This document shows positions 10,001 through 18,093 of a stretch of 36,797 nt of DNA, in pieces. Source of the DNA: Bacteroidota bacterium. Its GTDB lineage: Bacteria; Bacteroidota; Bacteroidia; Flavobacteriales; Flavobacteriaceae. Made by a program: the position numbers and the translations under genes. Position 1 is the stretch's first letter; each line of letters opens with the position of its first letter. The notes beneath the pieces are model-generated. The model ran no database searches. It saw only the letters and a list, made by a program, of their open reading frames with translations, and was not told the origin of the DNA. The stretch spans positions 1 to 36,797 of the forward strand of contig CATIMP010000029.1 in the NCBI GenBank assembly GCA_949528465.1, in the 5' to 3' direction.

Positions 10001-10423
10001 TTAAGTTTTATCTGTAAAAAACTGTACGGCAAGCGAATAACTTTTAAGTCCAAACCCTAGAATAAGTCCTTTGGCATGTGGTGTAAGATATGAAGTGTGG
10101 CGAAAATCTTCTCGAGCAAAAGTGTTTGAAATATGTACTTCTATCACAGGAGTCTCAATGGCTTTTATGGCATCGCCAAGCCCTACAGATGTATGCGTAT
10201 AAGCGCCTGCATTTAAAATAATCCCATCGCTAGAAAACCCGAACTTATGAAGTGCGTCTATGAGTTCTCCCTCAATATTTGATTGTACATAGTGAAACGT
10301 ACATGTAGGAAACTGCTTTTTAAGCGTATCCAAATAGGCTTCGAAGCCCTGTGAGCCGTAAATTTCAGGTTCGCGTTTTCCCAGTAAGTTTAGATTTGGG
10401 CCGTTAATGATGGTAAGTTCCAT
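10001..10423 (-). CDS. aroQ: Type II 3-dehydroquinate dehydratase
   Basis: INGPNLNLLGKREPEIYG, QSNIEGELID, NAGAYTHTSVGLGDAI, EVHISN motifs. Confidence 0.96.
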   Translation of the reverse strand: MELTIINGPNLNLLGKREPEIYGSQGFEAYLDTLKKQFPTCTFHYVQSNIEGELIDALHKFGFSSDGIILNAGAYTHTSVGLGDAIKAIETPVIEVHISNTFAREDFRHTSYLTPHAKGLILGFGLKSYSLAVQFFTDKT

Positions 10424-10436
10424 ATTAAAATTTATC

Positions 10437-10444
10437 CAAAACTA
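10437..10444 (-). promoter_or_regulatory. -7 element TAGTTTTG upstream of aroQ
   Basis: Minus-strand exact TAnnTTTG, 13 nt before the aroQ ATG. Confidence 0.35.
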
Positions 10445-10475
10445 AGAAACTCTTGGGAATCCAACAGAATAATTA

Positions 10476-10505
10476 ATAATCGGGCAGCATAAGCTGCCCG
10501 ATTAT
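10476..10505 (-). terminator. Candidate transcription terminator after dodecin gene
   Basis: Perfect 13-bp stem ATAATCGGGCAGC / GCTGCCCGATTAT with ATAA loop; no strong T tract on either strand. Confidence 0.6.
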
Positions 10506-10521
10506 CTTACAAACAATGATG

Positions 10522-10725
10522 CTATTTACCTACTGCAAACGTAATTTTTACATTTACACGATATTCATGTGGTTTCCCATCATTAACCGTTATGCTAAAG
10601 TTATTCACGTTTACTGAAACAATGTTTTTAACGGTTTTATGTGCTTCTTTTACAGCGTTACTTGCTGCGTCTTCCCAACTTTTTTTTGAGTTTGAAAGCA
10701 CTTCAATTACTTTTAAAATGGCCAT
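10522..10725 (-). CDS. Dodecin family protein
   Basis: MAILKVIEVLSNSKKSWEDAASNAVKEAHKTVKNIVSVNVNNFSITVNDGKPHEYRVNVKITFAVGK: dodecin fold signature and size; start trimmed to MAILK. Confidence 0.9.
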   Translation of the reverse strand: MAILKVIEVLSNSKKSWEDAASNAVKEAHKTVKNIVSVNVNNFSITVNDGKPHEYRVNVKITFAVGK

Positions 10726-10750
10726 AATATCTGGTTTTAAGATTAAATAA

Positions 10751-11179
10751 TTAGTTAAATAGTTTTCCCAAAAGCCCACCTGAACCTTTAGATTTCCCCG
10801 AAGTCAACCCACCAAGCAAACCTGTGAGCATTTCGGAATTCCCGCCAACTTTTGACGAAATAAGTTTTACAACAAAAGGAACAATAAGCTCCTTAATAGA
10901 ACCAGCTTTCTTTTTATTGATTCCGCTAGAAATCAACTTTTTCACCAAACTCGTATCCATGTTTTTTAAAAACGAGTTAGATGCAGACGAATTCGTGTTT
11001 TCTGAAAACAAATTTAGCAGTGTGCCAAGCCCACCACTAGATTCTTTGCCAATAGCGTCATCAACAACTGCTTTAGTGCTGTCAATGGTTACATCTACTT
11101 CTTTAGAACTCAAATTTAAATTGCCAAGCAATTTTGTTATGGCTCCTTTGTTATCGTTGAAAAGTGCATTTAAGTCCAT
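10751..11179 (-). CDS. Hypothetical protein, DUF937/YidB-like composition
   Basis: Helical repeats with Gly/Leu-rich C-terminus LLGGLTSGKSKGSGGLLGKLFN; tightly packed between DUF2853 and dodecin genes. Confidence 0.6.
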   Translation of the reverse strand: MDLNALFNDNKGAITKLLGNLNLSSKEVDVTIDSTKAVVDDAIGKESSGGLGTLLNLFSENTNSSASNSFLKNMDTSLVKKLISSGINKKKAGSIKELIVPFVVKLISSKVGGNSEMLTGLLGGLTSGKSKGSGGLLGKLFN

Positions 11180-11184
11180 AGAAA

Positions 11185-11526
11185 TTAGTTATAAACGTGT
11201 TCTTTATTAAACTTTTTTGTAAGCAAATAATACACCATTGCTCGATACTTATTTCTGTTTGAAGTACCCATTTGCTCCATAACTTCGCTAATGGCAGTAT
11301 CCAATGCTGGACTATCTTTAAGGCCAAGTTTTTTAATTAAAAAATTGGTCTTAACGGTTTGCAACTCCTTAGGGTCTGATCCAGAAACTCTTGAAGCATC
11401 AGGGTTATAAATGACAGGACCTAATCCTTTTGCTACTTTTTCAAGTAGATTTTTATCTACTGACATATTCAGCTTGCTTCGAAATTCGCTTTGATAAAGC
11501 GCAACTGTTTCATCTAATTTACTCAT
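11185..11526 (-). CDS. DUF2853 family protein
   Basis: 113 aa; DETVALYQSEFRSKLNMSVDKNLLEKVAKGLGPVIYN..DASRVSGSDPKELQTVKTNFLIKKLG matches recalled DUF2853 features. Confidence 0.8.
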   Translation of the reverse strand: MSKLDETVALYQSEFRSKLNMSVDKNLLEKVAKGLGPVIYNPDASRVSGSDPKELQTVKTNFLIKKLGLKDSPALDTAISEVMEQMGTSNRNKYRAMVYYLLTKKFNKEHVYN

Positions 11527-11561
11527 GATAATTATATTTAAGATTAATGTTAAGGGTTAAT

Positions 11562-12305
11562 TTAAAATTGATTTTCACTGCCAAGTGCATTTTGTCTTTC
11601 GCTGCGGCTTTGACATCTGTCGCACAAGTCACTAATTTTTTTTATTTCTTTTGCTTGCACCACTGTGCCTTGAAAAATTTCAACGGTTCTGTCTGTGTTT
11701 ATATAGGAGCAATCTTCATACAAGTGATAGCTTTTACCCGATTTGGTCCAATAGACATAATCGTGGCCCCCATTTAAGGCTTTTACTTGTGCAATTTCTT
11801 CTTGATATTGCTCTTGTGAGGGTGGATTAAAATCAATGCCGGTAAGTCCAGCAATAAGCAGTGCTCCAATAGCAACAGTAGCCACTAGGCTTTTTTGCTT
11901 ACCATCCAGTTTATCGTTTTTAAAAATTAAAATTAGTAAGGGTAAGAATGCAATGACGCTTACTATAAGACCTAATTGATTTTGAAGGAAAAACTTAATT
12001 TTTTGTTTTTTTGATGCGGGATTAAAGCGGTTGGCTTTTTTCCATAAAACCGATCCCATAATAACAAATAATAAGTCGGCTGCAATAAAAACGATAAGCC
12101 AAGTGGTATTAATTGGGTCTTTTTGCAACTGCATAATAGCAAAGACCTCAAAAACAATTGCTACTATCCAGCTAAGAAGTGCAAAAATTCTGAGCTTAGT
12201 CGCCTTTTGTCTATTTAACTTAGGTTGTGTAGTGTGTTGATCGGCTTTGTCTCCTTCCGTAACAAATGAAGTGACTTTTTTTGAAGTGTTAAACTTTTGC
12301 TTCAT
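11562..12305 (-). CDS. Hypothetical 4-TM membrane protein with C-terminal Ada-like Cys module
   Basis: Basic N-terminus, about four hydrophobic segments, then YWTKSGKSYHLYEDCSYI...LCDRCQSR. Confidence 0.65.
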   Translation of the reverse strand: MKQKFNTSKKVTSFVTEGDKADQHTTQPKLNRQKATKLRIFALLSWIVAIVFEVFAIMQLQKDPINTTWLIVFIAADLLFVIMGSVLWKKANRFNPASKKQKIKFFLQNQLGLIVSVIAFLPLLILIFKNDKLDGKQKSLVATVAIGALLIAGLTGIDFNPPSQEQYQEEIAQVKALNGGHDYVYWTKSGKSYHLYEDCSYINTDRTVEIFQGTVVQAKEIKKISDLCDRCQSRSERQNALGSENQF

Positions 12306-12537
12306 TACATAGGTTTATTAGTGAGATTGGGCACTAAAAACTACAGGTAAAAAAATACTTGCTGTTGTTATGTGCGAAATATAAAATAAATAACTAAAAT
12401 TGACACCCCCATTTATATCTATCCATATGTTTTTTTGCGGTTTTTGATAAAAAAAAGAAGAATTGCTTAAAAATTTAATTACTATACTTTGATATTCGCT
12501 TAATTGTGTTTTTTCCAACAAAAAACTAAAAAATAGC

Positions 12538-12545
12538 TACCTTTA
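12538..12545 (+). promoter_or_regulatory. -7-like element TACCTTTA upstream of xerD
   Basis: One mismatch to TAnnTTTG, 3 nt before ATG 12549. Confidence 0.4.
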
Positions 12546-12548
12546 AAA

Positions 12549-13439
12549 ATGCAATGGAAAAAAGCCATAGAAGAGTACTCTTTTCACCTCAGATTAGAGC
12601 AAGGGTTATCCGAAAATACCATTGAAAGTTACCAATTCGATGTAAACAGATTGGCAAGCTATTGCGAAAAGTTACATTCAAAAATTACACCAATTTCGTT
12701 AAAAACAGACACACTCAAAGACTTTGTATTTGAACTTTCTAAAGAAGTGCAACCCCCAACCCAGTCTAGAATTGTGTCAGGGATTAAGGGATTTTTTGCT
12801 TATATGCAGCTAGAAGGCTACAGAGAGGACAATCCCACGCAACTTTTAGAACTACCAAAAATTCGAAAAACCTTCCCAGATACGTTGTCAACAGATGAAG
12901 TGAATGCCTTAATTGCTGGAATTGACAGCAAAAGTAAGTACGCCTTCAGAAACCGCTGCATGCTTGAACTCCTTTACAGTTGTGGTCTTCGTGTAAGCGA
13001 ACTCACACAACTTAATAAATCTGATTTGTTTTTTGAAAAAGGCTTGATTCGTATTCGTGGAAAAGGCGATAAGCTGCGATGGGTGCCTGTGGCTGAGAGC
13101 AGTTCAAAACTTATTCATGAATACATCCAAAAAGAACAAAAACCCATAAAAGGATATGAAGACAGGGTTTTTTTAAACAATCGTGGGAAAGAACTAACAC
13201 GTGCTATGGTATTTACAATTGTCAAAAAAGCGGCACTGTGTGCCAACCTAAACAAAAAAGTTAGCCCACACACATTACGCCATTCGTTTGCAACCCACTT
13301 GGTCGAAAATGGCGCAGATATTCAATTGGTCCAACACATGATGGGACATGCAAGCATCACCACAACTGAGCGGTATATTCACATGAGTCAGCGGCATTTA
13401 AAAGAGGCTATCGCAAGGTTTCATCCACGAGCTACTTAA
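12549..13439 (+). CDS. xerD: Site-specific tyrosine recombinase XerD
   Basis: LLYSCGLRVSEL, HTLRHSFATHLVENGADIQLVQHMMGHASITTTERYIH catalytic R-H-R-H-Y motifs; SAM-like N-domain. Confidence 0.93.
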   Translation: MQWKKAIEEYSFHLRLEQGLSENTIESYQFDVNRLASYCEKLHSKITPISLKTDTLKDFVFELSKEVQPPTQSRIVSGIKGFFAYMQLEGYREDNPTQLLELPKIRKTFPDTLSTDEVNALIAGIDSKSKYAFRNRCMLELLYSCGLRVSELTQLNKSDLFFEKGLIRIRGKGDKLRWVPVAESSSKLIHEYIQKEQKPIKGYEDRVFLNNRGKELTRAMVFTIVKKAALCANLNKKVSPHTLRHSFATHLVENGADIQLVQHMMGHASITTTERYIHMSQRHLKEAIARFHPRAT

Positions 13440-14140
13440 GAAATTGCCATGCGGAACCCCTCACCGTGAATATTACTAATTACAATTGATGGGTCAGCTT
13501 TAAGGTGTTTGCGTAGCTTGGCAATATAGACGTCCATTGAACGAGAAGTAAAGTATGTATCGTCTTTCCATATTTTCTTAAGCGCTAATTCTCTGGGCAT
13601 CAAATCGTTGGCGTGCAACGCCAAAAGTTGTAGCAGTGCCCCTTCTTTGGGAGATAATTTAACAGGGGGTGCCGTATTGTATGAAAGCTCACGTAATTTG
13701 GCGTTAAACTTAAATTTACCAATCGTAAAAAGATGTTCTGCTTTGTCAAGATTTATCACATTCTGCTCCATACGATAAAACATTGCCTTCATCTTAAGCA
13801 ACAAAACATCAGAGTCAAATGGCTTTGTGAGATAATCATCAGCACCTAAATTATATCCTTTTACCACGTCATCCTTCATCGATTTTGCGGTTAGAAAAAT
13901 AATAGGAACGCTACTATTTGCCCTTCGAATTTCTTTGGCCAATGTAAAACCATCTTTGTATGGCATCATTACATCGAGTAAACAAATGTCAAATGTGCCT
14001 TTATTAAACTTTTCTATCCCCTCTACACCATTGCGTGCTAAAACAACATCATATTCGTTGAGCTCTAAATAATCACGAAGAATGGAACCAAAATTTTGAT
14101 CATCTTCAACAAGTAAAACTTTCTTTTTTGAGGTTATCAT
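13436..14140 (-). CDS. OmpR-family DNA-binding response regulator
   Basis: Receiver LLVEDDQNFGSILRDYLEL, phospho-Asp DICLLDVMMPYKDG, winged-helix LSPKEGALLQLLA..SRSMDVYIAKLRKHL. Confidence 0.93.
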   Translation of the reverse strand: MITSKKKVLLVEDDQNFGSILRDYLELNEYDVVLARNGVEGIEKFNKGTFDICLLDVMMPYKDGFTLAKEIRRANSSVPIIFLTAKSMKDDVVKGYNLGADDYLTKPFDSDVLLLKMKAMFYRMEQNVINLDKAEHLFTIGKFKFNAKLRELSYNTAPPVKLSPKEGALLQLLALHANDLMPRELALKKIWKDDTYFTSRSMDVYIAKLRKHLKADPSIVISNIHGEGFRMAIS

Positions 14141-15723
14141 AATGTGTATTTAAGTGGAAATTGTACGAAGAAGGTACTTCCTTTATTGGGTTGGCTTTGA
14201 ACAGAAATCGTGCCATTGTGTAATTCCACAATACGCTTTACATAAGACAATCCTAATCCATGCCCTTTTACAGTGTGTATATTTCCTGATTCTTCTCTGT
14301 AAAATCTATCAAAAACTTTGCGTTTAACGTTGCCGCTCATACCAATACCCTTATCTTGAATTTTAACAGTAAAAGCGTCTTCAGAAATAGAAGTAGACAC
14401 ATCTATTTCCACAACTTCCGTGGAGTATTTAATGGCATTTTCAAGCAAATTGACCCAAACGTTTGTCATATGCGATTCAGACATGGGGAATTTTACTTTC
14501 ATCGGGTCTAATGAAGTGCGAAGTGTTCCGTTATTTTGGTCTATTAGCAAGCGAACATGCTCAATGGCATTTTTAATGGGCGTATGCGGGTCAATTTCGA
14601 CAGTGGTAAGTTCAAGCTCTTGTCTGTCCAATCTTGAAATTTGCAACACGTTTTCTACTTGTGTGTTCATGCGTCGACTTTCATCACGAATAAGCCCAAG
14701 ATACTGCGTAACCTTATCTGGTTTTTTTGCTATGGTAGGTGTTCCAAGTGCGTCTAACGCCAACTGTATTGTTGCAATTGGTGTCTTAAACTCATGCGTC
14801 ATATTATTTATAAAGTCCGATTTAATATCTGATATCTTCTTCTGCTTAAATGCTTGAAGCAAGGTAACTGCAAAAACCCCTATAATAATAAGTGTGAATA
14901 AAACTGATAGCGCAATAGAACTCATTACAGAGGAGCGCAAAAAGGAGTTTTTTTCAGGAAAAATAAGTCGTAACTCATAATTACTTTTTCCGTCGACATT
15001 AACAAAAAGAGGGGTTTTATAGGTTGTTTTATTGATGTTTTGAAGAAATAATTCAGTACCTAAGCCAGACATACGGTTTCCCTCAAATACCCGGAATTCA
15101 AAACTTGCATCAATATCGCGGAGCAATAACTCTTGCCCCAATAAAAGCTCTAACTCAAAAGTACTGACACGCTTTTCAATGGCTTTATTAGAAGCAATAT
15201 CCATAAAAATACTCTCGTATTTTGCCTTATCCATAGATGTCAAACGCTCAATACGTTGCATACGCTCAGCAGACGACATTTTATTAATTGTACCATCTAC
15301 ATCTTCTTCCAAAACCGTGGTCGCCCGAATACTGCGATAATCTAAAATTGGCGTTGAGTCTGATGCAGCTGGATCATACAAATTGGGGAAAATTCCGTAC
15401 GTATCTTCAATAATACCTCTTGAGACCAATAGCGTTTTATTTTCTTCCGAATTACGATCGATATATTGAAACACTTCTGTCAGCTGGGATTCTTTTGGCG
15501 AGCCAATACTATCCATCAATTTTTGCGTGGCAACAATATAATCGCGCAACTCGCGCTCTTTGATTTGCTCCGAAACTGAAGCTAATGCATTGTTCACACT
15601 CAATGAAAACTGGCGGTCGCGATTGTTAAGGTTGGTTTGAATCCAAAATGTTTGTACAATGATAATACCCAAAAGAGAAAACCCCATAAAAGCAACCAAT
15701 ACCGCAAAAAGATTTTTTTTCAT
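14137..15723 (-). CDS. Membrane sensor histidine kinase
   Basis: Two TM segments around a periplasmic domain, H-box NNMTHEFKTPIATIQ, N-box NVWVNLLENAIKYS, G-boxes DKGIGM and GHGLGLSYVKRI. Confidence 0.94.
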   Translation of the reverse strand: MKKNLFAVLVAFMGFSLLGIIIVQTFWIQTNLNNRDRQFSLSVNNALASVSEQIKERELRDYIVATQKLMDSIGSPKESQLTEVFQYIDRNSEENKTLLVSRGIIEDTYGIFPNLYDPAASDSTPILDYRSIRATTVLEEDVDGTINKMSSAERMQRIERLTSMDKAKYESIFMDIASNKAIEKRVSTFELELLLGQELLLRDIDASFEFRVFEGNRMSGLGTELFLQNINKTTYKTPLFVNVDGKSNYELRLIFPEKNSFLRSSVMSSIALSVLFTLIIIGVFAVTLLQAFKQKKISDIKSDFINNMTHEFKTPIATIQLALDALGTPTIAKKPDKVTQYLGLIRDESRRMNTQVENVLQISRLDRQELELTTVEIDPHTPIKNAIEHVRLLIDQNNGTLRTSLDPMKVKFPMSESHMTNVWVNLLENAIKYSTEVVEIDVSTSISEDAFTVKIQDKGIGMSGNVKRKVFDRFYREESGNIHTVKGHGLGLSYVKRIVELHNGTISVQSQPNKGSTFFVQFPLKYTL

Positions 15724-16310
15724 TGCTTTGACTCTTCTAAAAATTGCTGATGCAAGGCATTCACTTGTACTTCTGTTTTGCTAAGGTCTATATTTTCAAT
15801 TACAAAATCAGCGAGTGGTAATTTTTGTTCGTCATTCCATTGATTTTTCATGCGTGCCTGCACGGTATCCTCAGTTACCTTATCGCGGTTTTTTACACGT
15901 TTAATGCGCTCTGCTTTAGGCGTAACGACCAAAAGAACACCATCAAATCGATCTTGAGCATGCAATTCAAACACAATGGGAATCTCGTACATGGTATAAG
16001 GAGCATCTTGTGCATCGCGCCATTGATCATAAGCAACTTTAGCCGCAGGATGTACAACTGCATTCAATGCTTCCAATTTAGACTTGTCATAAAAAACCTG
16101 TTCGGAAAGAAACTTTCGGTTTAATGCGCCATTGGTATACGCTGCATCTCCAAAAAGCGAAATAATTTTCTCCTTAATTTCTAGACTGTTTTCCATAGCG
16201 AGTTTGGCAGAATCGTCAGCGGAAAAAGTAGGAATACCCAATTTATTGAACAACGTAAGAACCGTGGATTTACCACTCCCAATACCTCCAGTAATTGCAT
16301 AATGCTTCAT
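15720..16310 (-). CDS. coaE: Dephospho-CoA kinase
   Basis: AITGGIGSGKSTVLTLFNKLGIPTFSADDSAK, typical CoaE P-loop and CoA-binding region. Confidence 0.95.
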   Translation of the reverse strand: MKHYAITGGIGSGKSTVLTLFNKLGIPTFSADDSAKLAMENSLEIKEKIISLFGDAAYTNGALNRKFLSEQVFYDKSKLEALNAVVHPAAKVAYDQWRDAQDAPYTMYEIPIVFELHAQDRFDGVLLVVTPKAERIKRVKNRDKVTEDTVQARMKNQWNDEQKLPLADFVIENIDLSKTEVQVNALHQQFLEESKQ

Positions 16311-17251
16311 TCGACAATAAAATAAGAAACGTTTGGTGGTAATATGGATAGTTGCTTTACTACGTCTGGCAGCCCCGTTATTTTAACAGTTAGTTGGCCC
16401 AAGTTAGATTTTTCAAACAAGACAACGGCACTAAGGCTTGAAGCGTCTAAGTTTGGTAAGAGCGACAATGGGGCTGCAAACTTAATTTCTACCTGCTTCG
16501 GAGCTATCGTTAGATTTAGATTTTCAGGCATATTTCCGATTGTTATAGGCAGCGTAAATGAAACATCCGAGTACCTGTCTACACTCCCGCTGACTTGTAT
16601 GGTTGTTGCACTCCAATGGGCCAATTGAGCTATGGAATCAATAAGTGTTGCTTCAAGCGAAAAATTTGTGCGTAACGGATTTTGGGTTGACAAGGTAAAA
16701 ACTGCTTTTTGCAGTTGTTCCAAAACGGGTTTGCTTCCAAATGCTGAAACGCTATCTACGCTAAATTTAAGCGGAGTTATAAGATGAAAACCGGATTCAA
16801 ATTCGGGAAATGATGCCAATGTGGGCACAAAAGATTTTTGAATAGCTGGCGATACAGGTAAAGAAATACTACCTGGGACAAAGCCTAAAATTTGATTTGA
16901 ACTTCCATAGTTTTGAATGTATTTACGAAATAGAAAAGCGGTATTCAAAACAGGATTTTCAAGATTTTTTATCGGCAGATTCCGAACAGGTAATTTAATT
17001 TCCCTAGGGAAAATCCTTCGGTATAATACCGAAAAACCAGTGCTAGAAACTCGAGCAGGCACTTCCATTTTTGAAGTACTAAGCACAAGGTTTTCAGCGT
17101 CCGATATAAATTTCAGTTGAACGGGGACGGTAGTAGTATAGGTATCTGAAAGCGCACTTAATGTCCAAATAACAGCAGCAAACACCAAAAATAACAGCCC
17201 TTGTTTAGAGCCTAAAAAACGTCTTTTAGAGATTCGCTGCCGTACCGACAT
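16307..17251 (-). CDS. YbbR-like domain protein (CdaR-like)
   Basis: N-terminal TM then repeated beta-rich segments ending in P-V-Q/E style YbbR motifs; ATGA overlap with coaE. Confidence 0.75.
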   Translation of the reverse strand: MSVRQRISKRRFLGSKQGLLFLVFAAVIWTLSALSDTYTTTVPVQLKFISDAENLVLSTSKMEVPARVSSTGFSVLYRRIFPREIKLPVRNLPIKNLENPVLNTAFLFRKYIQNYGSSNQILGFVPGSISLPVSPAIQKSFVPTLASFPEFESGFHLITPLKFSVDSVSAFGSKPVLEQLQKAVFTLSTQNPLRTNFSLEATLIDSIAQLAHWSATTIQVSGSVDRYSDVSFTLPITIGNMPENLNLTIAPKQVEIKFAAPLSLLPNLDASSLSAVVLFEKSNLGQLTVKITGLPDVVKQLSILPPNVSYFIVE

Positions 17252-17253
17252 CC

Positions 17254-18078
17254 TTATGCGTTTTGTTGATCTTCAAAAGCTTGCATAACTGCATCGCTAA
17301 CACCCATATTGGAAAACCCACCATCGTGGAACAAATTCTGCAACGTAACTTTTTGGGTTAAATCTGAAAATAATGAGACCGTATAGTTGGCACAATCAAG
17401 TGCCGAAGCGTTTCCAAGGGGTGACATTTTCTCTGCATACGAAATAAAGCCATCAAATCCTTTTACCCCTTTACCTGCAGTAGTTGGCGTTGGTGATTGC
17501 GAAATGGTATTTACACGAACATTTTTGTCTCTACCAAAAAAATAGCCAAAACTACGCGCGATAGATTCCAAAAAAGCTTTGTTGTCTGCCATGTCATTGT
17601 AATCAGGGAAAACGCGTTGCGCTGCCATATAAGACAAGGCAACAATACTTCCCCACTCGTTCATGGCATCTTGCTTATAGAGCACTTGCATGACTTTATG
17701 AAACGAACCCGCAGAAACATCCCAGCCTTTTGCTGTCCAATCATATTTTTGATCGGTATATGAACGTCCTTTTCTTACATTTACCGACATTCCAATGGAA
17801 TGGAGAACAAAATCAATCTTACCGCCCAATACCGCTACAGATTCTGAAACCAATTTCTCTAAATCTTCAATGGATGTGGCATCAGCAGGGATAACAGTTG
17901 CACCCGTTTTTTCAGCTAATTGATTGATGGTTCCCATGCGCATGGCAATGGGAGCGTTGGTCAACACAAACGAGCCACCTTCTTCGTGTACACGCTCAGC
18001 TGTTTTCCAAGCAATGGAATTTTCATCCAATGCACCAAAAATAATCCCTCTTTTTCCTTTTAGTAATCCGTAACTCAT
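17254..18078 (-). CDS. fabI: Enoyl-[acyl-carrier-protein] reductase (NADH)
   Basis: LLKGKRGIIFGALDENSIAW, LHSIGMS, FPDYNDMADNKAFLESIARSFGYFFG, SQSPTPTTAGKGVKGF. Confidence 0.95.
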   Translation of the reverse strand: MSYGLLKGKRGIIFGALDENSIAWKTAERVHEEGGSFVLTNAPIAMRMGTINQLAEKTGATVIPADATSIEDLEKLVSESVAVLGGKIDFVLHSIGMSVNVRKGRSYTDQKYDWTAKGWDVSAGSFHKVMQVLYKQDAMNEWGSIVALSYMAAQRVFPDYNDMADNKAFLESIARSFGYFFGRDKNVRVNTISQSPTPTTAGKGVKGFDGFISYAEKMSPLGNASALDCANYTVSLFSDLTQKVTLQNLFHDGGFSNMGVSDAVMQAFEDQQNA

Positions 18079-18093
18079 CTTTAAAAATTAAAA

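Noticed and set aside
12318-12521. 67-aa minus-strand ORF upstream of xerD
   Set aside because: Located in an AT-rich promoter region, no domain, no convincing promoter or coding signature.
12549-13439. Tyrosine recombinase as an integrase marking a mobile island
   Set aside because: Sequence and context match the housekeeping XerD; no att repeats, tRNA or other mobile genes nearby.
14420-14857. 145-aa antisense ORF within the histidine kinase
   Set aside because: Entirely antisense to a well-supported conserved CDS; no domain recognised; likely a shadow ORF.
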